A stretch of DNA of 64,000 nucleotides. Origin: Rhynchospora pubera (lineage: Eukaryota > Streptophyta > Magnoliopsida > Poales > Cyperaceae). The stretch spans positions 168,895,144 through 168,959,143 of the forward strand of contig CM051461.1 in NCBI GenBank assembly GCA_028095005.1. The letters are read 5' to 3'. A program made the translations under genes and the position numbers. This document shows positions 50,160-61,511 of the stretch, piece by piece (the stretch's first letter is position 1; the number at the start of each line of letters is the position of its first letter). A model generated the notes under the pieces. It worked only from the letters and a program-made list of their open reading frames with translations, searched no databases and was not told the origin of the DNA.

Positions 50160-52430
50160 AAAGATTCTTGAGTCGAAGACGAAAAGGAAAAAAAATAATA
50201 ATATTGCTACTCTAATAAGATCTACGTGGTCAAGGAAAACATGAAAGCATCATCATTTTTAAATATGCATTTACAAAAAATATATAAGATCAGAAAGCTC
50301 TTCTAACAAATAATCAGAATAAGCCTTCATGAAGCACTTTTATCATTAAGTTTTTTAAGTAGGATTTTAACATTGTCTTGAATATATAATTATATATAGT
50401 TAGTAGTATTATTATATAGAAAGCTCAATAGCATCCGGCCTATTCTTCATGTATATGTAATCTTTCAAAGAAAAAAAATAAAATGTATATATAATATATT
50501 AAATAGGGTGCGTATTAATATAATATCCCTTCAATCATTTGTGTCCACAAAACCCATCTATTATTCTTTTCCTAAAGTCTTCTTTTGGGGTAAATCAATT
50601 TCACAAGAAATAATATCAGCGCGCTACATACACTCACACTTTTGGCGAAAAGATGTGTCCGTGGATATTGTAGTTTGAAATATTCAAATTATAACTGGGC
50701 GAATTCTTTTTTGTATTTTCACAATATAGTTATTTTTAAGATTAAAATAAAAAATAGTTTTTTTTTTACTTTATATTCAGAATAATAGATCGTTCATTCA
50801 GATTCTAAACTCGCTTCCTGGATTCGAATAATGTAGCTATTAGCTACTAAAATAAGAGATGCTTCTTCGGATTTCGAACTTGCGATATTTCACTTAAGAT
50901 GTATTGTTTTTTGCCACTGGACCAAGAACTGGTTCTCACAATATTATTTTGTTTATAGAGGTTACCAAATATCCTACGTGAAATGAAAATGAGAAGTTCA
51001 CATTTTGTCGGTTTTAAAAGATCCGAGATGATGACCTCTATTCAACAATATTCCCCTAGGTCATAAGTTTTGTTCCAAAATGACATGATTGATTGAATTT
51101 ATAACCATTTTTTGCATTTATTCTGTATACAAAGGTATGAAAATAACGGCCCTTCTTCACTCAAAAAATTTAAAATAATAATAATAAATAAATAAAGAGA
51201 CAATAGCGGCCCTCCTTCACCAAGAATATTAAAGGTAGCAGGATTTAGTCAAAACAAATAGGTGATCGTATGGGACTGAATTTAATATTTATGGATACGG
51301 TACGGATTGTTCAGGTCCATCATTAAAATCATTCATCTTCCCCACGAAACATTCTATACATAATGATTTCATACAAAACATATTTAATAAAATTTTCTTA
51401 GTAATCAGTAGTTCGACGTGTCGGTCGTGTTTTGGGGAGATAATGAATTGATGAGAACTAATGTTTTAAAAATCGGATCCAACCAGCGAAGCTAATGGTT
51501 GGATGGTTCACTGTCGTCTGCTAATTTGATCGATCGAATCAATATGAAATTAAATGACCTCATAATTATGTGTAAAATTATTATTAATATATAAACTATA
51601 TTAAAAAAAATTAAAATAATTAATTTAATGGTCGTTAATTAAAAACCTAGATTTTGAAAATTCAACGAGGATTTTTTTTATTAAACTGGGTTCTTTAGGC
51701 TTAATCGGATTTTTTTTCTTGGAAGGGTTAAGTTGGTTGGCGGAAAAGAAAAGAAAAATCGAGAAGTTCAAACCTCTGTTTCCAATACCCTACTGTTTAC
51801 CGGAAAATTTTCGTAATACCGGATATCGAAACACTGACCGAAACGGCAGTATTCAGTATTGTGAGATAAAATACCGGAAAATTTCAGAAAATATTAGGAA
51901 ATACTGGATTTCGACCATTTGGCCGGTATGAGTGCCAGTAGGATATTGAAAACAACGGTTCAAACATATCGGTCCAGTTTACCGGTTCGATCCAAATCAA
52001 ATTTTCCAATTTGTTTTCACTAATTTAATTTCCTGCCAGCTTATGACTATCTTGGACCGGCCTGATGACCGATTCCCAGTTGATCACGGTTCGATCTGGT
52101 TAAATTTTCAAAACGTAATGAGAGTGTGAAACCTCTTATGTCATTTTGATCACATAGCTTAATTTTGTTAATTAGTGCGGGTATCTAATCGGGTTGGAAG
52201 TAACAGATATTAATCAAAACCCGCTTAAAACCTCTGACCTAGGAGTGACATACTGACATACACATACTTGCATAGGATCCGATTTGTTCAGTCGGTGCGC
52301 TGAGTTGAAAACTTCACATGATAATTGATAGAAAAATTGTAGAGAGGACGCGCGGATAGCGGGATGGCCAATAGGTTGTTGCAACAATAGGAGACAACTC
52401 ATACCAGTATTTCCACGCACGCTAGGTGAA
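50160..52430. other. Intergenic with a loose repeat near 51450-52120
   Basis: No gene. Around 51453-52117 there are paired motifs GTTTTAAAAATCGG and GGTTAAATTTTCAAAAC with many CCGGT/ACCGG words, probably an old MITE. I could not define a target duplication. Confidence 0.4.
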
Positions 52431-52779
52431 TTTAGGGGTGTCTAACGTTTACAACGGCAACGGAATGAGTAAACGGTATGCTATTCCATTCCGTATTCCG
52501 TTCCGTTTCAGTAAACGATATACCATTCCATTCTGTTATTCGTTTCGGTTGGACGGAATGGGACGGAACAACGTATATTTACACTGTAAACATATGTATT
52601 TGTCGAAACGAAAGCGAAATGATTCGTTCCGTTTACCGTTCCGTTTCAACAACGGTATGCCATATTATTCTGTTTACCGTTCCGTTTCTAGAAACGAAAT
52701 GCAAATTCGTACCGTTATCCGTTCCGTTTCAACGGAACGGAACGGAAAACGTTGAAACGGTATATCGTTGACAGCCATA
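52431..52779. mobile_element. hAT-like MITE rich in CCGTTCCGTTTC motifs (349 bp)
   Basis: Ends TTTAGGGGTGTC and GACAGCCATA are imperfect inverted repeats of the TAGGG type seen at 20440-21950. The flanks TAGGTGAA (52423-52430) and TAGGTGAT (52780-52787) agree at seven of eight bases. The interior is an alternation of CCGTTCCGTTTC and its complement. The two overlapping open frames here come from this repetitiveness. Confidence 0.65.
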
Positions 52780-53437
52780 TAGGTGATGCCTTAAACTATA
52801 CATTTTTTGTTTTTATATGTGACGTTAATTTTGCTTGTTGTATTAATATCGACATTGATAATTTTCAATATCATCTATACAATTTAGTGATAAAGATTTA
52901 TCTGCATAATTTTTAAACTAGAATTGTTAGGTAGTTAAATCCGACCAAAACTTATGCGAATAAATCTTTGTTAAAAAGAAAAAAAAAATCGGTCTAGGCT
53001 ACATTTGTTAGCCTAAAACTGTAAAAGCTGAGTCTGATGCTGAAACTTAAATAAAAAAAGGGGGGGGGGGGCATTAAATGATGTAGTGAAATTGCAATAG
53101 TGTGGGCACGGAAAGGAAAATGGTTCAGAAATGGAGTGAATCGGGTAAAAATATTCTCATTAGCGATAAGGACGTGCATCCCACAACTTTTGCAGATCAA
53201 AACCTGACTAAAGATACGTGGCACTGAAACGGAGACGAGATAAATGAATGATGTTTTTGACACTTTAACGTCAGTATTGACACCTTGACAATCCAGCTCC
53301 AAAGCCTATATATATGGGCCTCATTGTTTGGATTTATGTTTTAATTTTTTGTGGCAGAGGTCGTAATGTTTTGAAAATCCAGTCGGTTCGATCTGATCGA
53401 ATTGTAAGAGTTATCAGTTAAATGGTTTAATAATTAA

Positions 53438-53668
53438 GGGTGTGTTTGGATAGGCCGGGAATAGGGAATAAGAATAAGGAATTTCGGTTTGCGTGCTTAT
53501 TCTTATTCTTGCGCAAAACAAACGGTACAAGAATAAAGAATTTGGGCCCTTATTCCTATACTAACAAAATCATGGTATAAGAATAAGGAATAAGGATAAG
53601 CACGCAAACCGAAATTTTTTATTCCTATTCCTTATTCACGGCTTATTCCGTTGCATCCAAACACACCC
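53438..53668. mobile_element. Relative of the core-arm MITEs without the core, copy M7 (231 bp)
   Basis: Ends GGGTGTGTTTGGAT and ATCCAAACACACCC (perfect), duplication TAA (53435-53437, 53669-53671). The arms pair over a long distance (TTTCGGTTTGCGTGCTTATT against AATAAGCACGCAAACCGAAA with small differences), but the 44-bp core of M1-M6 is absent. Instead the centre holds a second pairing of TTATTC/GAATAA blocks. Confidence 0.8.
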
Positions 53669-55019
53669 TAATAGATTTGGCTGAATAAATCGATAGACCA
53701 ATGAGTTTGGTGGTTCAACTAATTTAACTTATGAAAATCGAATATCAAACAAGTGAAACTGAGGCACAAATGGGATAATTAATCAGAAATGATAATTGCA
53801 ATCAGCAATTTTGTCATTGTTTGATCAAAGTGAATATATAAATAGACAAACTGAACATTTAAATAATCAAAGTGAACACATACCAGTCAGTTTGATCCAA
53901 TTTTTTAAAAATAAAAAGAAGCCCGGCACGTCTAGTAAAAAATAAATATTTAGTAGTATATATCTTGGAAGTCTGATCATGTGTGCATGTTTTGATCATT
54001 GTGGCCATTATTACCATACTCGAATGCAATCACAAATCATTTACACGAGCATGTTGATCAAGAATTCAAGATCCAAGTATAATGACATTTATAAACTTAT
54101 AATTTCGTTCGAATCGGACGTATGATTCTCTCTCTCTATTTTTTTTCCCCCTTGAATGACAAGGAAGGAAACCTATACATAGGGCCTGCCGTTACCAAAG
54201 AGTTTGACAAAAGGGGCACAAATGCACAATAAAGCGTAGCAAGGCGTTCATTAATTATCATTACATCAGGGCCTTTAATGTAACGACTAATGGGTGACAA
54301 GACAACTATCAGAAATGGAATATATATTTTTTTTTATATTTGTGTCTTCAATAATTCGACGTATTGGACATCAACAAGAAAAAAATGAAGTTCTTCATTG
54401 GAACATTTTTTTATCAATATTTATTTGAAATAAAAGCATGGCATATAACTATATATATATATATATATATCCACTGATATAAGGAAGAAGAGTTGTTCTC
54501 TAGTCTCCAGTGGAGACGATGGTGGACCCCGCTTCTTCCTCCTTTCCAAGATGGAAAATAAATAAATGACTGAATAGTTTTGGTTGGGTCCAAAAAATTA
54601 AAACGTATGAGCCTCTTGTTTCATAAAAAAAGTGTACTAAATTAATTAATATAAATTAGATAACACAAACAGTTTTCTTTAAATATACATATAGCTTATT
54701 TATCCTTTTGATACGTTTCAAAAATATGATATCTAACGTTTATTTAGTTAAGCTATAGACACTAATAAATAAAAATCAATGTTAGTTATGCTACCATAAT
54801 GAAAATGATACTTTAGTGTGAGATGTATGTAAATATTGTTTTTTAATTACTTTATAATGACCCAAACATCGATAAATTAAATCATTTTAAAGCATCTTAG
54901 TGCATTTTCTGATAATGCAGTAAAACATTTTGAAATACTTAAACGATCACTACTTTATTTACCAAAATTACTGATAAATTAACTCGTAAGTGGTAACATA
55001 AACGGAGCTCGATCTCATA
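53669..55019. other. Intergenic, nothing recognised
   Basis: AT-rich spacer with a (TA)n run at 54451-54470. A G-run lies just before this region at about 53061-53070. Confidence 0.5.
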
Positions 55020-55185
55020 GGCTCCGTTTGGATACCGTGTGGGAAGAAGAGAAGAAGAGAAGAAATTTATTATAAATAATTCACACTTTTCACAAAGTTA
55101 CACACTTGACACTTCCCAATGCTTCTTCTCATTTTTTCCCTTATTTTCTTCTTTTTTTCTTTCCACACCTCATCCAAACGGAGCC
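55020..55185 (+). mobile_element. Core-arm MITE, copy M5 (166 bp)
   Basis: Ends GGCTCCGTTTGGAT and ATCCAAACGGAGCC, duplication ATA (55017-55019, 55186-55188). The core at 55071-55120 is 50 bp because a 6-bp stretch (ACTTG/ACACTT) is duplicated. The arms are GAAGAAG/CTTCTTC type. Confidence 0.85.
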
Positions 55186-55547
55186 ATAGCAAATGAGCAA
55201 TACTCCGGGCCTCCGGCAGTGTACACAGTAAATTTGCAATACAACCCCACAGTGAAATAAATACAATTGCATTATTGCAGTGTGGCGTTCCAAAGTACCG
55301 AATCCAATGACAATTGACAAAAATAAGTCACGTCTCCATGCTCACACCTCATGAGAACGCAAAATTCCTTGTACCATATATAGTACCACGACATACATAT
55401 AACTGTTCCTGCTTTAATTGTGTTCTTGCTTTATCATAATTCTTACATATAATTGTGTTCTTGCTTTATCATAGTACCACGACATATTACATATAACTGT
55501 TCCTACGGAATGTGTTTCAAAAAAGAAAAAAAATATTACATATAACG
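55186..55547. repeat. Spacer with small duplicated blocks
   Basis: Between about 55383 and 55502 two blocks alternate: TAGTACCACGACATA followed by CATATAACTGTTCCT occurs twice, and TAATTGTGTTCTTGCTTTATC occurs twice between them. This is a local tandem rearrangement without coding function. Confidence 0.6.
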
Positions 55548-55841
55548 TGGCGGAGCTAGAAAATTTTCTAGTGGGGGTTCAAATTAATTCACAATATAAA
55601 TGTTATCATTCCACATTTAAATAACTTCACACTTTTATTAGTATATAAATTCATATTTATAAGAATATATCTATAATTTTAATGGGTTCAATCAATTAAA
55701 TATGACATATTTATTCATAGGGTTCAAATTAGTATACGTGTAGAGAAAATCACGTTGTAAGTATATTATTTCATATATAAAATGCAGCAATTTTTTTTTT
55801 CAAGTGGGGTCAATTGACCCCCCTTTCTTATAGCTCCGCCA
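55548..55841. mobile_element. Short TIR element with TGGCGGAGCTA ends (294 bp)
   Basis: TGGCGGAGCTAG at the left and TAGCTCCGCCA at the right are perfect 11-bp inverted repeats. The flanks are similar but not identical (TTACATATAAC before, TTACTCATATAAC after), so the duplication is either degraded or coincidental. No coding capacity. Superfamily not decided. Confidence 0.6.
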
Positions 55842-57336
55842 TTACTCATATAACTGAGACAAGGCATCCAAATCTAGAATCTAGATCACATAAATAGGCC
55901 ACAAATTATACGGTGCCTGCTCTCCTATACTTACGGTTTTAAGTGATTACAAACCAAAAAAAAAACATTTCTAAATATTAATAAATCTATGAAAATTACA
56001 GGGTTATAGAAGCATGATGAAATTGTAAATGAAACCGACAAACTAATTAGAAATCTCCAGATAGACAACAAGTACAACAATAAGTTATAAAAAAAATAAC
56101 CAATAAACAAAGTTGTTGTTATAAAAAAAATATCGAAGTTATTAATTAGAACTAAGAGACCCCTCCCAATACTCCAGAATACCAGGCACTGTTGAGTCAA
56201 GTTCATAATATGTCCATCGAACAAGTCAAATTCCTGAACAATTCTGGTTTAGAAACCATGAACTGGCACCAGCACACTTCATGACTTCTTGTATGGAGAC
56301 AATGATGTCATACAACTATACAAGGCAACAAAGTCTTGATAATCATAGAAAGAAAGCACAGTCACTGGAAACCAACAAAGTCAGAAAGTCTTGATAATCA
56401 TAGAAAGAAAGCAGAGTCACAGGAAACAGTCCTTTCGTTGAAATTATGGAGGTTTGTCTTTTTGTTTCTCCTTGTTCGCCTAAAATTTTTCCAAAAAGAA
56501 AAATGAAAATAGGATACTAAGGAAGTCTGAGGTCTATTACTTGATAAAGAAATAAATGAAAAATGTACCGGTTGATTTCATGGCGTTTAGGCTGTTGATT
56601 TCGTACCTCCTTTCCATGATCCTCCTAGTTATGTTATGTTTCCAGATTTATTTATATCAATAACAAATAATATTTCAGGCTAAAACTTAAAACAGTTCAA
56701 TACAGTACATTAAGCTTGATTTCTTGTGATACCTCTACATTACCTAGTATTTACTACAAAATCACACACACACACAAAATGATAATAAAAAGGGAGGAGA
56801 TTTCATGGGTGAGTAAAGAATAATGAATACTTGAGAACTTTTCATCAAAAAAAAAAAAAAAAAAACTTGAGAACTTGTATCTATAAACCGGCCCACAAAA
56901 ACCCACAGGGCCTTTTGGTACCAGTTTGTTCTGTTAGACTGTTACCAAAAGGACGGTAGCAACCCTCATCCTAACAAAATCGATCCACACCACATATGCT
57001 GACACATCCTGCCAACCCTGGTTGTGTTGTGGCCTTTTAGTGCCTGATTGTTTGTTACCAACTGGATCCATCGTTTTTGTTACAAGTTCTTAATTAACTA
57101 ACTTAAATTTTAGTTAGCATCATATATTCTTATCCAATGATTCTGTTAGTTTTTTAATAAAATAATTATAGTAAACAAAACCAACAATGAAAGTTTATAT
57201 GATGAATGAGTTCCAAATCCAATTCTTGTGATGGATGATATCTAATTAATTACTATTATGATGAAGTAATTAATCTAAAATGAATGGACCAATACACGTC
57301 GCTTCACTTGCAGAACTCAGGTTATCTCTATCTCTA
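55842..57336. repeat. Intergenic with a 55-bp tandem duplication
   Basis: A stretch beginning AAAGTCTTGATAATCATAG occurs at about 56331 and again at about 56386, each about 42 bp long and nearly identical. Otherwise AT-rich spacer with no gene recognised. Confidence 0.6.
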
Positions 57337-58411
57337 TCTCTACTATATTAAAAGCACCAATGGAAGGATGTAACATCTCAGGATACAACCTTGGTCTGAA
57401 CAATCTGCGCCACTGATCAATTGATAAATGAACCAGATTTTGTCTCGAAATCGTTGATATATTGATAAACGGTCAGATATCAATCTCCGATCGAAAAGTT
57501 AATTAACTCTTGGTTTTAGCGCAACACTTTCCCACCGCCTTTCAGCGAGTTTCCGCTCTTTAATAATCTTCCCCAAATCCGAATTCTGAATTTGTAATCG
57601 AGGCATTTATTCTCCTCCTCTAATCGAAAAGGCGCAATTTTCAGTCCTACCTCTCCCCTGCCTCCCTCTCAAGAAAAGGCACAATCGAACCCAGGAAGAC
57701 ATCATCAAGAAAAAAAAAAACCCAGGGAGAGAGCGCGAGAGCATCAGAAAGAGAGATGGAGGCTGAGCGTCAGGAGGCTATTTTTGGCCGTTCGCTACCG
57801 ATTGGCTCCATTTGCATAGTGCTTATGGAGTACCCATTTTCGTTCTCAAACTAAACCCTAGCGATGGTCACGGCTTGATTAAGTAAAAATTGTGATTGTT
57901 ACAGTTTTTGTTTGGAACATTGGATAGTAAGTACTTCTTTTGCTTTCTAATTGTCGCTTTAGACATTCTATCTAGATATTTTGCGAAAATAATTTCACAA
58001 TCTGACATTGGCATTTCATGTATCCGTCAGGTTTTCTGTTGAACACCAACCTTTTTAGTCGTAACTCGTAAGACATGATATTTTTCTTTCCAATGCGACC
58101 TGTCTTATCTGTATTAATTGCTTTCTGAACTTTGGTAGATAAGTGATCTGCGGCCATTATTTGAGATGATGGATATAACACTAGGGAAGGAAAGCTTTCT
58201 GATTCTGCGGCTGTAACTAGAGCAATGATTGGGAGTTTACTGATACTTTCCTACATCATTTCTTTGACATCGATCTCCTCACGCATAGCTTGAGCTTTAT
58301 AGCATTTTCATAATTCAAGTTTTCAAATCCCTACTATCAGAATTTTAGGTCTAAGGGGCCAAACCAGATCATTTTTCAATTAATAAAGCCGTATAATAAA
58401 TTATTGGTCAT

Positions 58412-59725
58412 ATGGGTTGCATGAACTCAAAATCATTCAAACACACCCCTGGATATGAGGAGCCATCAGTTCTTGCTTCAGAGACCTCATGTAAGTATAT
58501 ATTGCTTTTGTAATCTAATCTAATTCAAGTGCTTTTCTGGTAAAAAATGAAGAACAATTGACTGATTTTGTAATTGTCAGTTTCTGTGAATGAGGTTGAG
58601 GCCTTGTATGAGTTGTTTAAGAAATTAAGCCACTCCATTTTCAAAGACGGACTGATACACAAGGTATGCAATGTTTTTTATTACAGTAATACATGATTGA
58701 TATTAACAATTTTTATAATTTAATTAATCTTTTTTTTTAGGAAGAGCTTCAACTGGCTCTTTTCAGGAATAGCAATAGAAAGAATCTCTTTGCGGACAGA
58801 GTAAGTGATCACTTGAAATAAAATTGTCCTTTTAATGATTGAATTCATTTTGCGGAAACAATCAAGACTTACTTGGTGCACTCATTACTTTAATAACCTC
58901 ATGTCTAACTCTTTTATTTTTGTGCAGATTTTTGACCTTTTTGATCTCAAAAGAAAAGAAATGGCGTCATTGAATTTGGCGAATTTGTTCGATCGCTGAA
59001 CATCTTCCATCCCGATACTCCTAAATTAGAAAAGATAAATTGTGAGTACATACCTTACAATATTTTTCTATATTTATCACAAGGAATAGGTTAATTTTCA
59101 CTGTTGTTTTTGTTGACTAATCATTTTGCAGTTGCATTTAGGCTGTACGATCTGAGGAATACCGGGTTTATTGAGAGAGAAGAGGTATATATGATATTTT
59201 TTTGCCTCATCATTTCAATAAGAAGTTAAATTCAGGGCTTTATCATTATGCTAAAATTATTTAATAGTTCCCCCACTAATTGCAGTTGAAAGAAATGTTT
59301 CTGGCTCTTTTAAATGAATCTGACATAAGCCTCTCAGATGATATGGTGGAATTGATTGTTCACAAGGTAAAAAGTGAAAACATAAGTTCTATCTGAATGT
59401 ATACTTTCTAATAAGATCAAACCAAAAAGGTTCTAAATTCCATTTCCAAACATTGTCTGGCAGACATTTGAACAAGCCGATTCAAACGGGGATGGAAAAA
59501 TTGATCTCGAGGAATGGAAGGAGTTTGCGAGTCAGAATCCAGCTCTGCTGAAAAACATGACTTTGCCTTACCTAAAGTAAGAGTTCGTTCATCACTTTAA
59601 TTTCTACAACTAAACATAATCTCTTCTTATTATCGAATAAAGAAATTTCATCATTTTGCAGGGATATCACGACGACATTTCCCAGCTTTGTCATGAAGTC
59701 GGAAATAGAAGACGATGATTTGTAG
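58412..59725 (+). pseudogene. Calcineurin B-like calcium sensor (CBL4/CBL8-like), disabled by a 5-bp duplication
   Basis: Eight exons with intact GT-AG borders: 58412-58490, 58581-58663, 58741-58800, 58928-59041, 59132-59184, 59286-59366, 59464-59576, 59662-59725. CBLs bind calcium through EF-hands and recruit CIPK kinases to membranes. The N-terminus MGCMNSK is the usual myristoylation/palmitoylation signal, EF-hand loops DLRNTGFIEREE and DSNGDGKIDLEE are intact, and the C-terminus carries TTTFPSFVMKSE. Exon 4 is 114 instead of the family's 109 bases because AAAAG is tandemly duplicated (58949-58958). This shifts the frame inside the second EF-hand loop and gives TGA at 58997-58999. Without the extra 5 bases the length would be 213 codons, the family norm. 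Another change is IVHK where IVDK is usual. All other exons remain open, so the lesion is recent. It lies inside the putative Helitron H4. Confidence 0.85.
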
Positions 59726-60211
59726 TAGTAGCTTGATTGTTGTTTTAGCTCTAGAGTGTTTCTTCAATTACAAGGGGTTTCTCGTGAAGGAGAATATGTG
59801 CCGATATCGAACTGAGTTGGCAATAACATGACTGTTTTTACATCTTAATCTTCGGAGTTTGAGACTAATTTTGCATCAAATTCAGAATCCGAGATCAATG
59901 GAAGTGAATCATTTGCTATGAGTAATTGAGAGAGAGTGTGAGATCATTATTTTGTTTTTGTAAGAATGAAGTTTTAGCATAGCAGTTTGTTTTCTTTTTT
60001 TCTTTATTTTCCCTGTCAAATTCAATGTTTTTTTTTTCTTTTCTATTTCTTTTGTTTCTAGAGTTTTGTATTGTAGATCTAAAATGAATAGTTGTATATA
60101 AAATGCATTCCGTAGTGAATTTCACTTACTTTTCCCGTTTCAAGTTTTTCTTCTTGAAGATTCTTATCAGAAATTTTAAGTATATGTATTTCATTGCAAC
60201 GATATTATCTA
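59726..60211. other. 3' flank of the CBL copy
   Basis: Probably the captured 3' untranslated region and downstream DNA of the CBL gene. T-rich, no other gene. Confidence 0.5.
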
Positions 60212-60245
60212 CTAGCAGGTACGCCCACCTAATGTGTGGGCATAT
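60212..60245 (-). mobile_element. Second Helitron 3' end, opposite orientation
   Basis: On the minus strand: hairpin GCCCAC-ACATTAG-GTGGGC, seven bases, then CTAG (60212-60215) and a flanking T. Same family as H3 and the end at 61354. Its body should extend to the right, but I found no matching TC start, so it is probably a truncated element. Confidence 0.6.
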
Positions 60246-60554
60246 TTTTATTTGAAAAAATATTTGCTGTCTTTCGGATGAAGGAAGATCAAGACATATG
60301 ATAACGCTGCAAATTAGGCTTGTCGCTTAATTGTAAAATGGAAGCAAACTCTTAAAAAACAGCGTATATGGTATTCGGTGCTAAATGTACTAAGTAAATT
60401 CATTGGGTTAAGACAGCATTTGTCATGCATGCCCATTACTGAATTTAGCATATCACTTCCCCCCCCCCCCCCAAAAAAAAAAAATCACATGTTAATCCAT
60501 TCCTTCCTTGAATCTTGACATATCAATTATGTACACGTTCAACAAACGCACTAT

Positions 60555-60722
60555 GGGGCCGTTTGGATCGTCCAAGGAATTTGGGGAATTTCATCTTCCT
60601 ACCATAAATTTATTATAAACAATCCAAACTCTTCACAAAATTACACACTTTCCAATAAATTTATTCCTAGGAATTGCAACTTCTCCAAATTTCCCAAATT
60701 TCTAAGCGATCCAAACGGCCCC
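60555..60722 (+). mobile_element. Core-arm MITE, copy M6 (168 bp)
   Basis: Ends GGGGCCGTTTGGATCG and CGATCCAAACGGCCCC (perfect), duplication TAT (60552-60554, 60723-60725). Core at 60614-60657. The arms are GGAATTTGGGGAATTTC type, as in M2. It lies inside Helitron H4, so it inserted after, or travelled with, that element. Confidence 0.9.
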
Positions 60723-61353
60723 TATATACATTTTATTTAATTTCATTTTATTCCATTTAGAACAAAGCCGATGTTTAAATTTTAATTTTCTTGTAGTATC
60801 CATATAAGTTCGAGAAGTGCTCCAGAGAGAATTAAGGTAATACAAAAGATATAAATTATTTGTAGTGTCCATATTACACTCACGCATTCACTCGACACAA
60901 TATCTACGAAACTTATCCTTTAATTTTTTTTATATATATATATTTTAAATAGGTAATTGTTGAGTAAAATCACTTTTGCTGTTGCAACAATGAGGCAAGA
61001 GAGATTAAATATTATTTGTCATTTTGTATTTTCTATTTTTATGATGCAATTATACTTTTATGTGAAATTGTTTATTGAAAATATATCAATTTTCATCAAA
61101 TTATTTTTCTCTATTCATATGTTCATTTTTACTCTTTATTTTTAAAATATAAATCATTTGTTTCAAAAATTATTTACACACACATAAAGTAAGCACGATT
61201 ATTAGTTTGTTTATAAGTCGATGAATACTGTTGATATTTTCAGCATCAATGAAACAATGTTAACCTTAAATATTGAAAAGGACAACATATCAATTTTAGA
61301 TAATATCTTCAAATATTAAAGTTCGCCCACACATTGGGTGGGCACTGCTGCTA

Positions 61354-61354
<1 letters not shown>

Positions 61355-61396
<42 letters not shown>
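61355..61396. repeat. (TA)n microsatellite at the Helitron insertion point
   Basis: About 20 TA units directly follow the CTAG end of Helitron H4, so the element appears to have inserted into, or beside, a TA tract. The tract sits about 120 bp before the first ATG of the pfkB gene, in its promoter or leader. Confidence 0.75.
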
Positions 61397-61398
<2 letters not shown>

Positions 61399-61511
61399 AA
61401 GTGTTCAGATATCCATATTATCTCATCCTCCGTCACTCCATCAAGTCAAAAGCAGCATCCAAAAAATAGCTTGGGAAACTACACAATACAATACAATCCC
61501 AAAAATTAATA

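Larger units (their letters stand above)
57337..61354 (+). mobile_element. Helitron H4 (4.0 kb) carrying a whole CBL gene copy
   Basis: Proposed 5' end TCTCTACTATATTAAAAGC, preceded by A, nearly the same as the proven start of H3. Proposed 3' end: hairpin GCCCAC-ACATTGG-GTGGGC (61325-61343), seven bases, CTAG (61351-61354), flanking T, again matching H3. The pairing of these two distant ends rests on their shared family. Between them lie the CBL pseudogene with all its introns, its leader, MITE M6 and an inward piece of another Helitron whose 3' end is at 60212. No Rep-helicase is encoded. Confidence 0.55.

Noticed and set aside
51453..52117. MITE bounded by GTTTTAAAAAT and ATTTTCAAAAC
   Set aside because: The end similarity is short and AT-rich and no target duplication could be defined, so it is mentioned only within the spacer entry.
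52426..52771. Two overlapping plus-strand open frames rich in RFS/PFR repeats
   Set aside because: They arise from the CCGTTCCGTTTC motif repetition inside a hAT-like MITE, not from a protein-coding gene.
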